Source of the DNA: Burkholderia arboris
Lineage (GTDB): Bacteria; Pseudomonadota; Gammaproteobacteria; Burkholderiales; Burkholderiaceae
Assembly: GCF_902499125.1 (NCBI RefSeq)
Contig: NZ_CABVPX010000001.1
Span: forward strand, 434,001-498,000
Length of the DNA: 64,000 nt
Reading direction: 5' to 3'
Below are positions 36,027 to 45,139 of this stretch, in pieces (positions within the stretch are counted from its first letter, which is position 1; each line of letters opens with the position of its first letter). Made by a program: the position numbers and the translations under genes. Under the pieces are notes generated by a model that was not told the origin of the DNA, searched no databases, and saw only the letters and a list, made by a program, of their open reading frames with translations.

Positions 36027-36419
36027 TGCCGGGCCCTCCCTGTTCTTGTCGATGGTCCGGTCGCGCCAGCGCACAACCGGGCGATACGCCGCGGCGGCGC
36101 GCTCCATCGGCGGACCCGATACCTGTGCCTCGGGCGCATGCTCGCGCCGATCCTGCCGGCCTGCCGCTCCGCTCGCACGACGGAATCGGCCGGCCGACGC
36201 GCCGTGCGTCGATGCGTGCGCACGCCCGCGCTATTTTGCCGGGCTTTCGCGACTTATCGCAAAAATGTGGAGGATAGAGCGATTCGGCGCCGCACATCGT
36301 CAGCCTTTGCAAAATGGGCCACGGCCGTCCGGACGACCCTCGTTCATCCTTTCGGCGGATACCGGCGTACGCCGGCGCCGCCTAAAGTGACCGGAACCCA
36401 CCCCTTACCGGAGAACGAC
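36027..36419. other. 393-bp intergenic region between divergent genes
   Basis: Between the metallopeptidase and the SDR genes. It must hold both promoters, but I see no clear operator, repeat or RNA gene in it. The last 40 bp before the SDR gene carry ccggagaacgac as a ribosome site. Confidence 0.4.
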
Positions 36420-37211
36420 ATGACGCACCCGCAACCCCGCACGATCGCGATCACCGGCGCGGGCACCGGCATCGGCGCCGCATGCGCGCGCCGCTTCGCC
36501 CGCCGCGGCGACCGCGTCGTGCTGATCGGGCGCCGTCAGGCGCCGCTCGACGCACTGGCCGCCGAGACGGGCGGCCTCGCGCTCGCAGGCGACGCCGCGA
36601 GCACGGCCGACTGGGCCGGCTTCCTGCCGCGCATCGCCGAACGCTTCGGCCGCGTCGACGCGCTCGTCGCGTGTGCGGGCGGCCACGGCATCGGCCGCGC
36701 GGACGAAACCGACGACACGCAGTGGCGAAACGCGATGCACGCGAACCTCGACACGGCGTTCGTCAGCGCGCGTGCGTGCCTGCCCGACCTGATCGCGCAG
36801 CGCGGCAACATCGTGCTGGTCGCGTCGATCGCGGCGCTCGCGGCCGGGCCCGGCGTGTGCGGCTACACGGTCGGCAAGCACGCGCTGCTCGGGCTCGCGC
36901 GGTCGCTGGCACGCGACTACGGCCCGCACGGCGTGCGCGCGAACGCCGTGTGCCCGGGCTGGGTCCGCACACCGATGGCCGACGCGGAAATGGAACCGCT
37001 GATGGCCGCGCACGGCGACTCGCTCGACGGCGCGTACGCACGCGTCAGCGCCGACGTGCCGCTGCGGCGCGCGGCCGAACCGGACGAAATCGCGGCCGTC
37101 TGCGCGTTCCTTGCGTCGCCGGACGCGTCGTTCGTCACGGGAGCAACGCTCGTCGCCGACGGTGGCGCAATGGTCGTCGACGTGCCGACGCTCGCGTTCG
37201 ACCCGCTTTGA
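36420..37211 (+). CDS. short-chain dehydrogenase/reductase
   Basis: Predicted 263-residue NAD(P) enzyme. The cofactor loop is ITGAGTGIGAACARRFARRGD, active site Ser near VLVASIAALAAG and the YxxxK pair as YTVGKHALLGLARSLA; C-terminal PDASFVTGATLVADGGAMV is typical. The start at MTHPQPRT follows a ccggaga ribosome site. First gene of a plus-strand series of SDR, LysR, EthD-like protein, MHS transporter and DUF2848 protein, which together look like one catabolic module. Its substrate is probably the hydroxylated intermediate of that pathway (inference). Confidence 0.92.
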   Translation: MTHPQPRTIAITGAGTGIGAACARRFARRGDRVVLIGRRQAPLDALAAETGGLALAGDAASTADWAGFLPRIAERFGRVDALVACAGGHGIGRADETDDTQWRNAMHANLDTAFVSARACLPDLIAQRGNIVLVASIAALAAGPGVCGYTVGKHALLGLARSLARDYGPHGVRANAVCPGWVRTPMADAEMEPLMAAHGDSLDGAYARVSADVPLRRAAEPDEIAAVCAFLASPDASFVTGATLVADGGAMVVDVPTLAFDPL

Positions 37212-37405
37212 CGCAAGCGGGCACGCCGCCCGCGTGGCACATCGTGGCGGGCAGCGTGCCGGCACCGGGCCGCCGGTACCAGTACAGATACCCGTACCCG
37301 CCACGACACACGCGCCGCGCCGCCCGCTCGTTTGCCGCCCCGGAAATCCGCTACCATCGACCGATCCCGCCGCCCTCCCGGCGCCGCCTCACAGTTCGGA
37401 CTTCG

Positions 37406-38443
37406 ATGAACATCCGGTTTCTTGAAACCTTCGTCTGGCTCGCGAAGCTGGAAAACTTCCGGCTCACGGCCGAAAAGCTGCACACGACACAGGCCGCCGT
37501 GTCGAGCCGCATCGCGTCGCTCGAGGAGGCGTTCGACGTACGCCTGTTCGACCGCAACACGCGCTCGGCCACCCTGACGCCCGCGGGCCGGCGCATGCTC
37601 GCGTATGCAGAGCGGATCGTGCGGCTCGACGGCGAAATGCGCCGCGACATCGACGCGGCGAGCGACGCGGGCCTGATCCGGATCGGCGTGATCGAATCGA
37701 TCGTGCACAGCTGGTTTCCGGCGTTGATGGCGCAACTGCGCGAGCGCTATCCGCGCCTCGACGTCGAGATCACGAGCGACACGACGCTGCATCTGATCCG
37801 CCTGCTCAGCACCGACGGCGTCGACCTGATCATGCAGACCGACCCGGTGCCGGGCCCCGACTTCACGAACCTGCCGCTGTGCGAATTCCCGGTGCGCTGG
37901 GCCGCGAGCCCGCGCCTCGGGCTCGGCGGCCAGCCGCTCGACGTCGCGCGCCTGGCCGAGTTTCCGATCATCAGCTTCTCGCGCCACTCGGGTCCGCACG
38001 CGACGATCGAACGCCTGTTCGCGGCCGTCGAGCGGCCGGCCAGCATCAACTGCATCACGTCGGTCGCCGCGATGATCCGCCTCGTCGCCGACGGCTTCGG
38101 CGTGGCCGCGCTGCCGCCCGCGATCATCGGGCGCGAGCTGCACGAAGGCGCGCTCGAACTGCTCGACGTCGAGCCCGAATTCCCCGCACTGCCGCTCGTC
38201 GCAACGTACCGCAGCCAGGGGCTGCCCGTAGCGGCGCGCATCGCCGAACTCGCGAGCGAAGTCGCGCGCGCAATGGCCGCCGCGGCCAGCCATGCGAAGC
38301 CGGCTGCGCCCGAACGCATCGACACAACGCCCACACGCAAGGCGACCAGAACGAAGACGAATGCGCCGGCGAAAACGACACGCACGAAGCAAGCCGCGCC
38401 GCCCGCCCCTCCCGCCGCGAAACGCCGCCCGCGCCGCTCATAA
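37406..38443 (+). CDS. LysR-family regulator with a long basic C-terminal tail
   Basis: Predicted 345-residue LysR regulator. The HTH is NIRFLETFVWLAKLENFRLTAEKLHTTQAAVSSRIASLE, and the effector-binding fold spans roughly residues 90-290. From about residue 290 a tail of some 55 residues is rich in Ala, Lys, Arg, Thr and Pro (TPTRKATRTKTNAPAKTTRTKQ), like histone H1-type tails; normal LysR proteins end near residue 300. It lies between the SDR and EthD-like genes on the same strand and probably controls them. Confidence 0.9.
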   Translation: MNIRFLETFVWLAKLENFRLTAEKLHTTQAAVSSRIASLEEAFDVRLFDRNTRSATLTPAGRRMLAYAERIVRLDGEMRRDIDAASDAGLIRIGVIESIVHSWFPALMAQLRERYPRLDVEITSDTTLHLIRLLSTDGVDLIMQTDPVPGPDFTNLPLCEFPVRWAASPRLGLGGQPLDVARLAEFPIISFSRHSGPHATIERLFAAVERPASINCITSVAAMIRLVADGFGVAALPPAIIGRELHEGALELLDVEPEFPALPLVATYRSQGLPVAARIAELASEVARAMAAAASHAKPAAPERIDTTPTRKATRTKTNAPAKTTRTKQAAPPAPPAAKRRPRRS

Positions 38444-38542
38444 GAAAACCTGTTCACCGCGAATTTGTTTTCTTGTTGGACGGGTGCGGCCCGTCTTCGG
38501 GACACTGCGGTTCCTGACACACCCCGTCACGAGGACCCCGCG

Positions 38543-39232
38543 ATGACCCGCCTTTCCCTTCCGCACGGCCAGCTTTGCGTCTGGACGGATATCGACCCCG
38601 CGCACGAAGCCGATTTCAACGCGTGGTACGACCGCGAACACATGCAGGAACGTGTCGCGATTCCCGGCTTCACGCATGCGCGGCGCTTTCGCGCGACCGA
38701 CGGCGGCCCGCGCAAGTACCTCGCGCTGTACGTGACGGATGCGCTCGACGTGTTCCACGGCGATGCGTACCGGCGCGCGTTCACGCAGCAGACCGCATGG
38801 TCGCTCGCGAACTTCGAACGCATGACGGGCACGCAGCGGCGCGTCGGCGAACTGACGATCGAGGCCGGCGACGGCGAAGGCGCGCATCTCGCGCTGTTCG
38901 TGCTGCCGCCGGACCGCATCGACGTGCCGCACCTGCGCCGGCACCTCGACGACGCCCTGCGCGAACCGGGCATCCACGCCGCGCGGCTGTTCCGCACCGC
39001 GCCTGACCTGTCCGCGCCGATCGGCGCCGATGCGGCCGCCCGCCCCGCCGCCGATGCGCTCGTGCTGATCGAAGGCAGCGACGCAGCGGCCACGCGCCGC
39101 GTGGCCATCGCGCTCGCCGGGCATGACGACGTCCGCACGTTCGACCTGCTGTGGCGCGCCGCCGCGCCGCTGCAGGTTGCGCACCGCGCGCCCCAGGCCG
39201 ACCCGGCTACCGCTGCCGCATTGCCTGCTTGA
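38543..39232 (+). CDS. EthD/DUF4286-like protein
   Basis: Predicted 229-residue protein. The N-terminal half (FNAWYDREHMQERVAIPGFTHARRF, YLALYVTDALDVFHG) has the dimeric alpha/beta-barrel pattern of EthD-like and DUF4286 proteins. A second half-like repeat may follow (ALFVLPPDRIDVPHLRRHLDDALREPGIHAARLFR), so it may be a tandem domain. Such proteins often assist ring or ether cleavage. Placed between the LysR gene and the MHS transporter gene. Function beyond family is not known. Confidence 0.75.
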   Translation: MTRLSLPHGQLCVWTDIDPAHEADFNAWYDREHMQERVAIPGFTHARRFRATDGGPRKYLALYVTDALDVFHGDAYRRAFTQQTAWSLANFERMTGTQRRVGELTIEAGDGEGAHLALFVLPPDRIDVPHLRRHLDDALREPGIHAARLFRTAPDLSAPIGADAAARPAADALVLIEGSDAAATRRVAIALAGHDDVRTFDLLWRAAAPLQVAHRAPQADPATAAALPA

Positions 39233-39336
39233 ACGTCGAGCGCCGAACGCCGGCGCCCGCCGTGCCGCATTCACACGCGGCCGACACGCCGGCCCCGCGA
39301 TTTCCCCCCGTCATCCGTCACGACCTGCCCGATACC

Positions 39337-40644
39337 ATGAGCACTCTCGCCCAGCCCGCCGCCCACGCGCCACGCCGCGTCCGCACTAGCCGACTCGCGA
39401 CCGCGAGCATGATCGGCACGTCGCTCGAGTGGTACGACTTCACGATCTACAACACACTCGCCGCGCTCGTTTTCAACCACCTGTTCTTCCCGTCGGTCGA
39501 TCCGCTGGCCGGCACGATCCTCGCGTTCTCGACCTATGCAGTCGGCTACGTGTCGCGCCCGCTCGGCGGTTTCGTGTTCGGCAACCTCGGCGACCGCATC
39601 GGCCGCCGCGCGGTGCTGATGCTCACGCTCGTGCTGATGGGCGTGACGACCGCGCTGATGGGTGCGCTGCCGACCTATGCGCAGGCCGGCATCCTGAGCC
39701 CGATCCTGCTCGTCGCGCTGCGTTTCGTGCAAGGCGTCGCGCTCGGCGGAGAATGGGCCGGCGCGGTGCTGCTGTCGGTCGAACACGGCGACCAGAAGCG
39801 ACGCGGGCTGTCCGCGTCGTGGACGCAGATCGGCCCGTCGTTCGGCACGCTGCTCGGCACCGGCTGCATCGCGCTCGTGACGCTGTCGACCACGTCCGAC
39901 AACTTCCTGTCGTGGGGCTGGCGCGTGCCGTTCGCGGCCAGCGCGCTGCTCGTCGTGTTCGGCTTCTGGCTGCGGCGCGGCGTCGACGAAACGCCGCAGT
40001 TCGAGCAGCTTGCCGAATCGCACGCGACCGCCGAAGTACCCGTCGCCGATGTACTGAAGTATCACTGGAAGCGCCTGCTCATCGCGGGCGGCTCGCGGAT
40101 CGGCTCGGACGTGCTGTATGCGCTGATCGTCGTGTTCACGCTGACCTACGTGACGACCGTGCTGCACCTGTCGCGCCCCGTCGCACTGACGGCCGTGATG
40201 ATCGGCACGGCCTGCAATGCGCTCGCCGTGCCGCTCTTCGGCGCGCTGTCGGACCGCTTCGGCCGCCGGCCCGTGTATCTCGCCGGCGCAATGGCCGGCA
40301 TCGTGTGGGCGTTCGCGTTCTTCGCGATGCTCGATTCGGCGCGCCCCGCCGCGATCGTCGCGGCCGTGGCGATCGGCCTCGTGATCCACGCGGTGATGTA
40401 CGGCCCGCAGGGCGCGTTCGTGACCGAACAGTTCCCGACCCGCGTGCGCTATGCCGGCTCGTCGCTCGCGTACACGCTCGCGGGGATCGTCGGCGGCGGC
40501 TTCGCGCCGCTCGTGATCGCCGCGCTGTTCCGGCAGACGGGCACGACGACGGCGGTATCGCTGTACGTCACCGCCGCGCTCGTCGTCACGTCGATCGCGC
40601 TGCTCGCCGCGCGCGAGACCGCACACCGGCCGCTCGAGGATTGA
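39337..40644 (+). CDS. MFS transporter, metabolite:H+ symporter (MHS) type
   Basis: Predicted 435-residue carrier with 12 segments. The MHS signature is seen in ASMIGTSLEWYDFTIYNTLAALVFNHLFFPS and GYVSRPLGGFVFGNLGDRIGRRAVLM. Members carry shikimate, proline/betaine, or aromatic and keto acids. The neighbouring DUF2848 and SDR genes suggest the import of a carboxylic acid substrate for the same pathway. The start at MSTLAQPAA was chosen for a short cytoplasmic tail before the first segment. Confidence 0.92.
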   Translation: MSTLAQPAAHAPRRVRTSRLATASMIGTSLEWYDFTIYNTLAALVFNHLFFPSVDPLAGTILAFSTYAVGYVSRPLGGFVFGNLGDRIGRRAVLMLTLVLMGVTTALMGALPTYAQAGILSPILLVALRFVQGVALGGEWAGAVLLSVEHGDQKRRGLSASWTQIGPSFGTLLGTGCIALVTLSTTSDNFLSWGWRVPFAASALLVVFGFWLRRGVDETPQFEQLAESHATAEVPVADVLKYHWKRLLIAGGSRIGSDVLYALIVVFTLTYVTTVLHLSRPVALTAVMIGTACNALAVPLFGALSDRFGRRPVYLAGAMAGIVWAFAFFAMLDSARPAAIVAAVAIGLVIHAVMYGPQGAFVTEQFPTRVRYAGSSLAYTLAGIVGGGFAPLVIAALFRQTGTTTAVSLYVTAALVVTSIALLAARETAHRPLED

Positions 40645-40693
40645 GCGTCTCCGCCAGCCGGTTCATTCCTTCGCACTTCAAACGGATATCCGC

Positions 40694-41395
40694 ATGCCAA
40701 CCCTGTCGTTCAACGTGATTCCCCTGCAAGGCGCGCCGGCCGCCGCCGACGTCGACATCGAGCGCGTCGTGATTGCCGGCTGGGCCGGCCGCGACCCGGC
40801 CGCGATCCAGGCGCATATCGACGAACTCGCGGCACTCGGCGTCGCGCCGCCGTCGACCACGCCGTGCTTCTACCGCGTGGCGCCCGCCCTGCTCACGCAG
40901 GCGCCGTCGATCGGCGTGCTCGGTGCGCGCTCGGGCGGCGAGATCGAATGCGTGCTGGTCGACAGCCCGGCCGGCACGCTGGTCACGGTCGGCTCCGATC
41001 ATACGGATCGCGAAGTCGAGGCGTACGGCGTCGCGGTATCGAAGCAGGTCTGTGCGAAACCACTCGGACGCGACGCATGGCGTTATGCGGACGTCGCCGA
41101 TCACTGGGACGCGATCGAGATGCGGTCGTGGCTGATTGCACGCAACGGCGAACGGATCGCGTACCAGCACGGTGCGGTGAGTGGGCTGCTCGCACCGGAC
41201 GTGCTGTGGCAGCGTTTTGACGACCGCCGCACGATGCCCGCGCGCTGCGCGATGTATGGCGGTACGGTCGCCGTGCACGGCGCGATCGCGGCCATGGGCG
41301 ACGGCGATGCGTTCGAGATGGAACTGCACGATCCGGTGCTCGGGCGCAGCCTGCGGCACCGGTATGCGGTCGAGGTGTTGCCGGTCGTGGCGTGA
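40694..41395 (+). CDS. DUF2848-family protein (fumarylacetoacetate hydrolase-like fold)
   Basis: Predicted 233-residue protein. The family's recognisable GSDHTDREVEAYGVAVSKQVCAKPLG block is present, with further TPCFYRVAPALLTQ and the terminal HRYAVEVLP. DUF2848 proteins are similar to fumarylacetoacetate-hydrolase-type enzymes and are found beside catabolic operons; the reaction is unknown. It is the last gene of the plus-strand set that starts with the SDR gene, 50 bp after the transporter. Confidence 0.85.
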   Translation: MPTLSFNVIPLQGAPAAADVDIERVVIAGWAGRDPAAIQAHIDELAALGVAPPSTTPCFYRVAPALLTQAPSIGVLGARSGGEIECVLVDSPAGTLVTVGSDHTDREVEAYGVAVSKQVCAKPLGRDAWRYADVADHWDAIEMRSWLIARNGERIAYQHGAVSGLLAPDVLWQRFDDRRTMPARCAMYGGTVAVHGAIAAMGDGDAFEMELHDPVLGRSLRHRYAVEVLPVVA

Positions 41396-41455
41396 CGGGC
41401 AGCGAAAAACCGCACGGCACGCAGGCGCGGAGGGTTTCAGTCGCTGCGCCTGTGC

Positions 41456-41599
41456 CTACCGATAGGGTTGAAAACAGTGGTAGTCAGGAAAATTGAACTG
41501 TGAGTTGTCGCAATACAGAACGCCGGCCAGGTCGGTGCAACCGCTCAATGTGGAAATAATGGCCGCTGCAACCCACACTTTCCGTCCGAAATACAACAT
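41456..41599 (-). CDS. small predicted lipoprotein
   Basis: Predicted 47-residue protein. MLYFGRKVWVAAAIISTLSGC is a signal peptide with a lipobox ending in the lipidated Cys, and the remaining 26 residues (TDLAGVLYCDNSQFNFPDY plus a short tail) are aromatic-rich with two further Cys. GC content here is lower than in neighbouring genes. No family known to me. It may be a small envelope lipoprotein; the tiny size leaves the possibility of a spurious call. Confidence 0.55.
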   Translation of the reverse strand: MLYFGRKVWVAAAIISTLSGCTDLAGVLYCDNSQFNFPDYHCFQPYR

Positions 41600-41746
41600 C
41601 GCACCCCCGTTTTCGCATTGTCGGTATTGACCGACATGATGCTCATCGGACGCGCCCGGGTATGTGGAGAATTGTTGTCCCGCGGGTTCTTCACTGCGCG
41701 ATGATGCTTGCCCGTGCCCGGCCATGACCGTGGCACGGGCCCTGGC

Positions 41747-42724
41747 TCACTTGAGACACCCGAGCCCGGCCAGCGTCGCCTCCACCGCCGTATCGAGCGG
41801 CGTCACCGGCTCGCGGCCAAGCACTGCGGTGACGCGCGCGTTGTCCATCCGGATCGGTTCGCGCCACAGGTAACGCATCTCGAGCAACTCGCGCAGCGTC
41901 GTCACGAACGGCGCGGCCGCCCAGACGATCCACCACGGGAAATTGCGCAGCGCCGGCCGCATCCCGTGCCGTTGCGCGACCCGTTGCACGGCCAGCGCCA
42001 TCTGCGTGCCGTCCTCGTCCCAGTGCCCGCCCAGGTGAAAACGCGCGAACGGCTCCAGCGTCTCGCGCCGCTCGATCAACTCGAGCATCGTGCGGGCCAC
42101 GTCCGGCACGTACGACCATTGATGGCCGATGCCGCGGCTCGGCACGCTGATCGCCGCGACGGGCCGCCCGGGCTTGATCAGCCCCTGCGAGAACCAGCTG
42201 TTGCCCAGGTGCGGCCCGAAGAAATCGCCGGCTCGCACGACGATCGCCCGCACGCCGTGCTCGCTGGCGTCCTGCAGCCGCCGCTCCATTTCGACGCGAA
42301 TCGCGCCCTTGCGGGTCGACGGATGCTGCGGCGCATCTTCCCGCAGCACCGGAAACGCGTCGGCGCCGAAGTTGTAGATCGTACCGGGCAGCACGATGGT
42401 CGCCTGTGCGGCCCGGGCCGCCGCGATCGAGTTGTCGACCATCGGCAGCACCTGCTCGGCCCAGTTCCGGTATCCGGGCGGGTTCACCGCATGCACGATC
42501 ACGCTGCAGCCGCGCGCGGCGCGGACCACCGCATCGCGATCCAGCGCGTCGCCGCGGAGCCACGTAATGCCGTCGCGCTCCACGATCTCGGCATCGAGCC
42601 CGCGCTTGAGCGCCCGCACCTGCCAGCCTGCATCGCGCAACTGCCGCGCGACTTCCCCGCCAATTCCGCCGCTCGCGCCGAGCACGAGTGCCTGCCGTTG
42701 CGTCCCGCCTGCGTCCGTCGTCAT
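41747..42724 (-). CDS. NAD(P)-binding epimerase/NmrA-like protein
   Basis: Predicted 325-residue Rossmann-fold protein. The dinucleotide loop is ALVLGASGGIGGEVARQLRDAGWQVRALKR, then ITWLRGDALDRDAVVRAARGCSVIVHAVNPPGYRNW, the layout of extended or atypical SDRs. No Tyr-x-x-x-Lys pair was clear to me, so it may be a sensor or an isomerase rather than a classical dehydrogenase. It is divergent from a LysR gene over 98 bp with an operator in that gap, so it is the likely target. Confidence 0.85.
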   Translation of the reverse strand: MTTDAGGTQRQALVLGASGGIGGEVARQLRDAGWQVRALKRGLDAEIVERDGITWLRGDALDRDAVVRAARGCSVIVHAVNPPGYRNWAEQVLPMVDNSIAAARAAQATIVLPGTIYNFGADAFPVLREDAPQHPSTRKGAIRVEMERRLQDASEHGVRAIVVRAGDFFGPHLGNSWFSQGLIKPGRPVAAISVPSRGIGHQWSYVPDVARTMLELIERRETLEPFARFHLGGHWDEDGTQMALAVQRVAQRHGMRPALRNFPWWIVWAAAPFVTTLRELLEMRYLWREPIRMDNARVTAVLGREPVTPLDTAVEATLAGLGCLK

Positions 42725-42810
42725 TGCCGCTCTCCTTGAATGAACCATCGTGAGACGCATTCTGGCGCGCCGGATCATAACAAGGAATTGCCTAGCCCAG
42801 CACATCGGCT

Positions 42811-42824
42811 ATACATTTATGTAT
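42811..42824. promoter_or_regulatory. LysR autoregulatory palindrome
   Basis: ATACATTTATGTAT, 6-bp arms ATACAT/ATGTAT around TT. It overlaps the ATG of the LysR gene (42823) and lies upstream of the divergent epimerase gene. LysR sites of the T-N11-A type are common in such gaps. Confidence 0.6.
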
Positions 42825-43725
42825 GACCATCGATCTGAACTGGGAACGCTACCGCACCTTCCTCGCGGTGCTGACGGAAGGCTCGCTGTCCGGCGCGGCG
42901 CGCGCGCTCGGCATTACGCAGCCGACGGCCGGCCGCCACGTCGCCGCGCTCGAAGCCGCGTTCGGCCAGACGCTGTTCACGCGCTCGCCGTCGGGCCTGC
43001 TGCCGACCGAGGCCGCGCTTGCGCTGCGCGGTCATGCGGAAGCGCTGCGCAGCGCGGCGGCCGCGTTCGAGCGCGCGGCGGCGAGCCACGGCGCGGGCGT
43101 GCGCGGCATCGTGCGGATCTCGGCCAGCGACGTCATTGCCGTCGAGGTGCTGCCGCCGATGCTCGCGCAATTGCGGCGCGACCATCCGGGGCTCGTCATC
43201 GAACTGGTGCCGACCGACCGCATCCAGGACGTGCTGAAGCGCGAGGCCGACATCGCGGTCCGGATGGCGCCGCCCGCGCAGGACGCGCTCGTCGCGCGGC
43301 GCGTCGGCGAAATCGAGGTCGGACTGTATGCGCGCGACGATTACCTGGCGCACCACGGCGCGCCCGCGACGGTCGACGCACTCGCGCATCATGCGCTGAT
43401 CGGTTTCGATACGGTCACGCCGTTCATCCGCTCGGCGGGGCGCGGGATGCCGCTCTGGAAGCGCGAGTCGTTCGCGCTTCGCACCGACAGCAACCTCGCG
43501 CAGCTCGCGATGATCCGCGCGGGCTACGGGATCGGCTTCTGCCAGTCGGCGCTCGCGAAACGCGACACGCGGCTCGTGCGCGTGCTGCCGGACGGGCCTT
43601 CGATGCGGCTGGAAACCTGGGTCGTGATGCACGAGGACCTGCGGGCGAGCCCGCGCTGCCGGGCCGTGTTCGACGCACTGGCGACCGGGTTGCGCGCGTA
43701 TGCCGATGGCGAAGCCATCGAGTAG
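42823..43725 (+). CDS. LysR-family transcriptional regulator
   Basis: Predicted 300-residue regulator. The HTH is NWERYRTFLAVLTEGSLSGAARALGITQPTAGRHVAALEAAFGQTLFTRSPSG and the effector domain follows with EIEVGLYARDDYLAHHGAPATVDAL and a C-terminal RVLPDGPSMRLETWVV. No gene is known that it must serve, but the divergent epimerase-like gene shares the promoter region. Effector unknown. Confidence 0.93.
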   Translation: MTIDLNWERYRTFLAVLTEGSLSGAARALGITQPTAGRHVAALEAAFGQTLFTRSPSGLLPTEAALALRGHAEALRSAAAAFERAAASHGAGVRGIVRISASDVIAVEVLPPMLAQLRRDHPGLVIELVPTDRIQDVLKREADIAVRMAPPAQDALVARRVGEIEVGLYARDDYLAHHGAPATVDALAHHALIGFDTVTPFIRSAGRGMPLWKRESFALRTDSNLAQLAMIRAGYGIGFCQSALAKRDTRLVRVLPDGPSMRLETWVVMHEDLRASPRCRAVFDALATGLRAYADGEAIE

Positions 43726-43740
43726 CAAGCGCGCGCCGCG

Positions 43741-44061
43741 CTATTCGTAGATTTTCCCGGAGAACAGGATGTCCGCGATGCGTCGCCAGGGATTGTCGGG
43801 CACGTCGTAGAAGCGCAGCCCCTCCTCCGATGCCTCGGCCCACTCGACCATGGCTTCCAGGTACTCGCCGATCGAACGGTTTTCCCAGCCAAGCGCGGCA
43901 CGGGCGTACGGCGACGGCGGCGCATCGGCCTCGAGCTGCCGCTCCTTGTGCCAGTCGTGGCCGAGCATGCGCAGGAATTGGATCAGCGAACGCTCGTCGA
44001 CCACGCGTTCCAGCGCGTCCTGCAGCCTGGCGGCCATCTGGTTTTTCAGTTCGTCGTTCAT
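43741..44061 (-). CDS. DUF7660-like small protein
   Basis: Predicted 106-residue soluble protein: DERSLIQFLRMLGHDWHKERQ, then WENRSIGEYLEAMVEWAEAS and the C-terminal DNPWRRIADILFSGKIYE. This pattern of a central WEN motif and a PWRxxAxxLxxGKIYE end is one I associate with DUF7660-type proteins, which resemble immunity or SMI1-like small proteins. No toxin gene is seen next to it. It is separated by 15 bp from the convergent LysR gene and is probably monocistronic. Confidence 0.75.
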   Translation of the reverse strand: MNDELKNQMAARLQDALERVVDERSLIQFLRMLGHDWHKERQLEADAPPSPYARAALGWENRSIGEYLEAMVEWAEASEEGLRFYDVPDNPWRRIADILFSGKIYE

Positions 44062-44121
44062 GCCTGTCTTCCCCTGGCGCGCCGCTCGGATACGCGCCGC
44101 CGCGTGTCGCGCGGCCTGGTT

Positions 44122-44994
44122 TTACATCAGCAATTGGCGCGACAGCACCTCGCGCGCCTGGGTGACGGTCTCGCGTTCGCCCGGCATCGGCGGCGTCAGC
44201 GAAAACACCGCGTCGGGCAACGGCGGCAACCGGTATTTCGTGCCGAGCCGCATCAGGCCGTCGCCGATCGCCGATGCGCACAGACAGCCGACCCCGAGCC
44301 CCGCCGCGACCATCGACTGCAGCCCCGCGACGCCCGACGCACTGTGCACGAGCGCGTACGGCGTGTGCCGCTCGTCGAGCGCGCGCACGGCGACCTGATG
44401 CATCATGCAGTCGTCCGGCAGCAGCACGAGCGGCAGCGGCTCGGGCAACTGCTCGGCGAGCGCGGGCGACGCGACCCACGACAGCGGTTCGCGCCGCAGC
44501 ACCCAGCGCGTATCGGCTGACGCCGGCCGGAACGGCCCGCTCGACATGTTCATCACGACGCCGAGATCGATCTGCCCCCGCGCATGCGCCGCCTCGATCT
44601 CCACGCTCTTCATCGCGCTCACGTGCAGGCTCAGCTGGGGGTAGCACTCCCGCAGCCGCGCCAGCATGCCTGCCACTTCATTCGTGCGGAAGTAGTCGGT
44701 GATCGCGACGCGCAGTTCGCCCTGGATCGCCTGCCCGCGCAGTTCGTCGAACGCGGCCTCGTTCAGCGCCACGATACGCCGCGCGTGCTGCAGCAGCCGC
44801 GTGCCGGCCGGCGTCGGCTCGACGCCGCGCTTGCTGCGCACGAACAGCGGCACCCCGGCCCGCGCTTCGAGCTTGCGCACCTGCTCGCTGACCGTCGATT
44901 GCGACAGATGCAGCAGCGGCGCAGCGGCCGTCAGGCTGCCGGCGTCCGCGACTGCCGCGAAAGTACGCAACTGGTCCAGGTCGAAACCGCGCAT
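44122..44994 (-). CDS. LysR-family transcriptional regulator
   Basis: Predicted 290-residue regulator. The HTH FDLDQLRTFAAVADAGSLTAAAPLLHLSQSTVSEQVRKLEARAGVPLFVRSKRGVE is standard, followed by an effector domain with LRVAITDYFRTNEVAGMLARL. It is divergent from a DHA2 multidrug-type transporter over 145 bp, so it likely controls that exporter in response to its substrate. Start MRGFDLDQ is preferred over the upstream ATGs because it gives the usual short lead-in to the HTH. Confidence 0.92.
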   Translation of the reverse strand: MRGFDLDQLRTFAAVADAGSLTAAAPLLHLSQSTVSEQVRKLEARAGVPLFVRSKRGVEPTPAGTRLLQHARRIVALNEAAFDELRGQAIQGELRVAITDYFRTNEVAGMLARLRECYPQLSLHVSAMKSVEIEAAHARGQIDLGVVMNMSSGPFRPASADTRWVLRREPLSWVASPALAEQLPEPLPLVLLPDDCMMHQVAVRALDERHTPYALVHSASGVAGLQSMVAAGLGVGCLCASAIGDGLMRLGTKYRLPPLPDAVFSLTPPMPGERETVTQAREVLSRQLLM

Positions 44995-45139
44995 GGTCGT
45001 GCTCCATCCATCGAATAACCCGATGGATGCTACCACTCTTTCCCGCTTTTCCGAATCATGGGCCATCGCCAGAATACGGAGTCAACGGCCTGCGTGCGTC
45101 GATCGCGCATGCGGCCCTCATTTTTCGGATCCTGCTTCC

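Noticed and set aside
41422..41452. CAGGCGC/GCGCCTG hairpin between the DUF2848 gene and the small lipoprotein gene
   Set aside because: Loop of 17 nt and no T run; too weak for a listed terminator.
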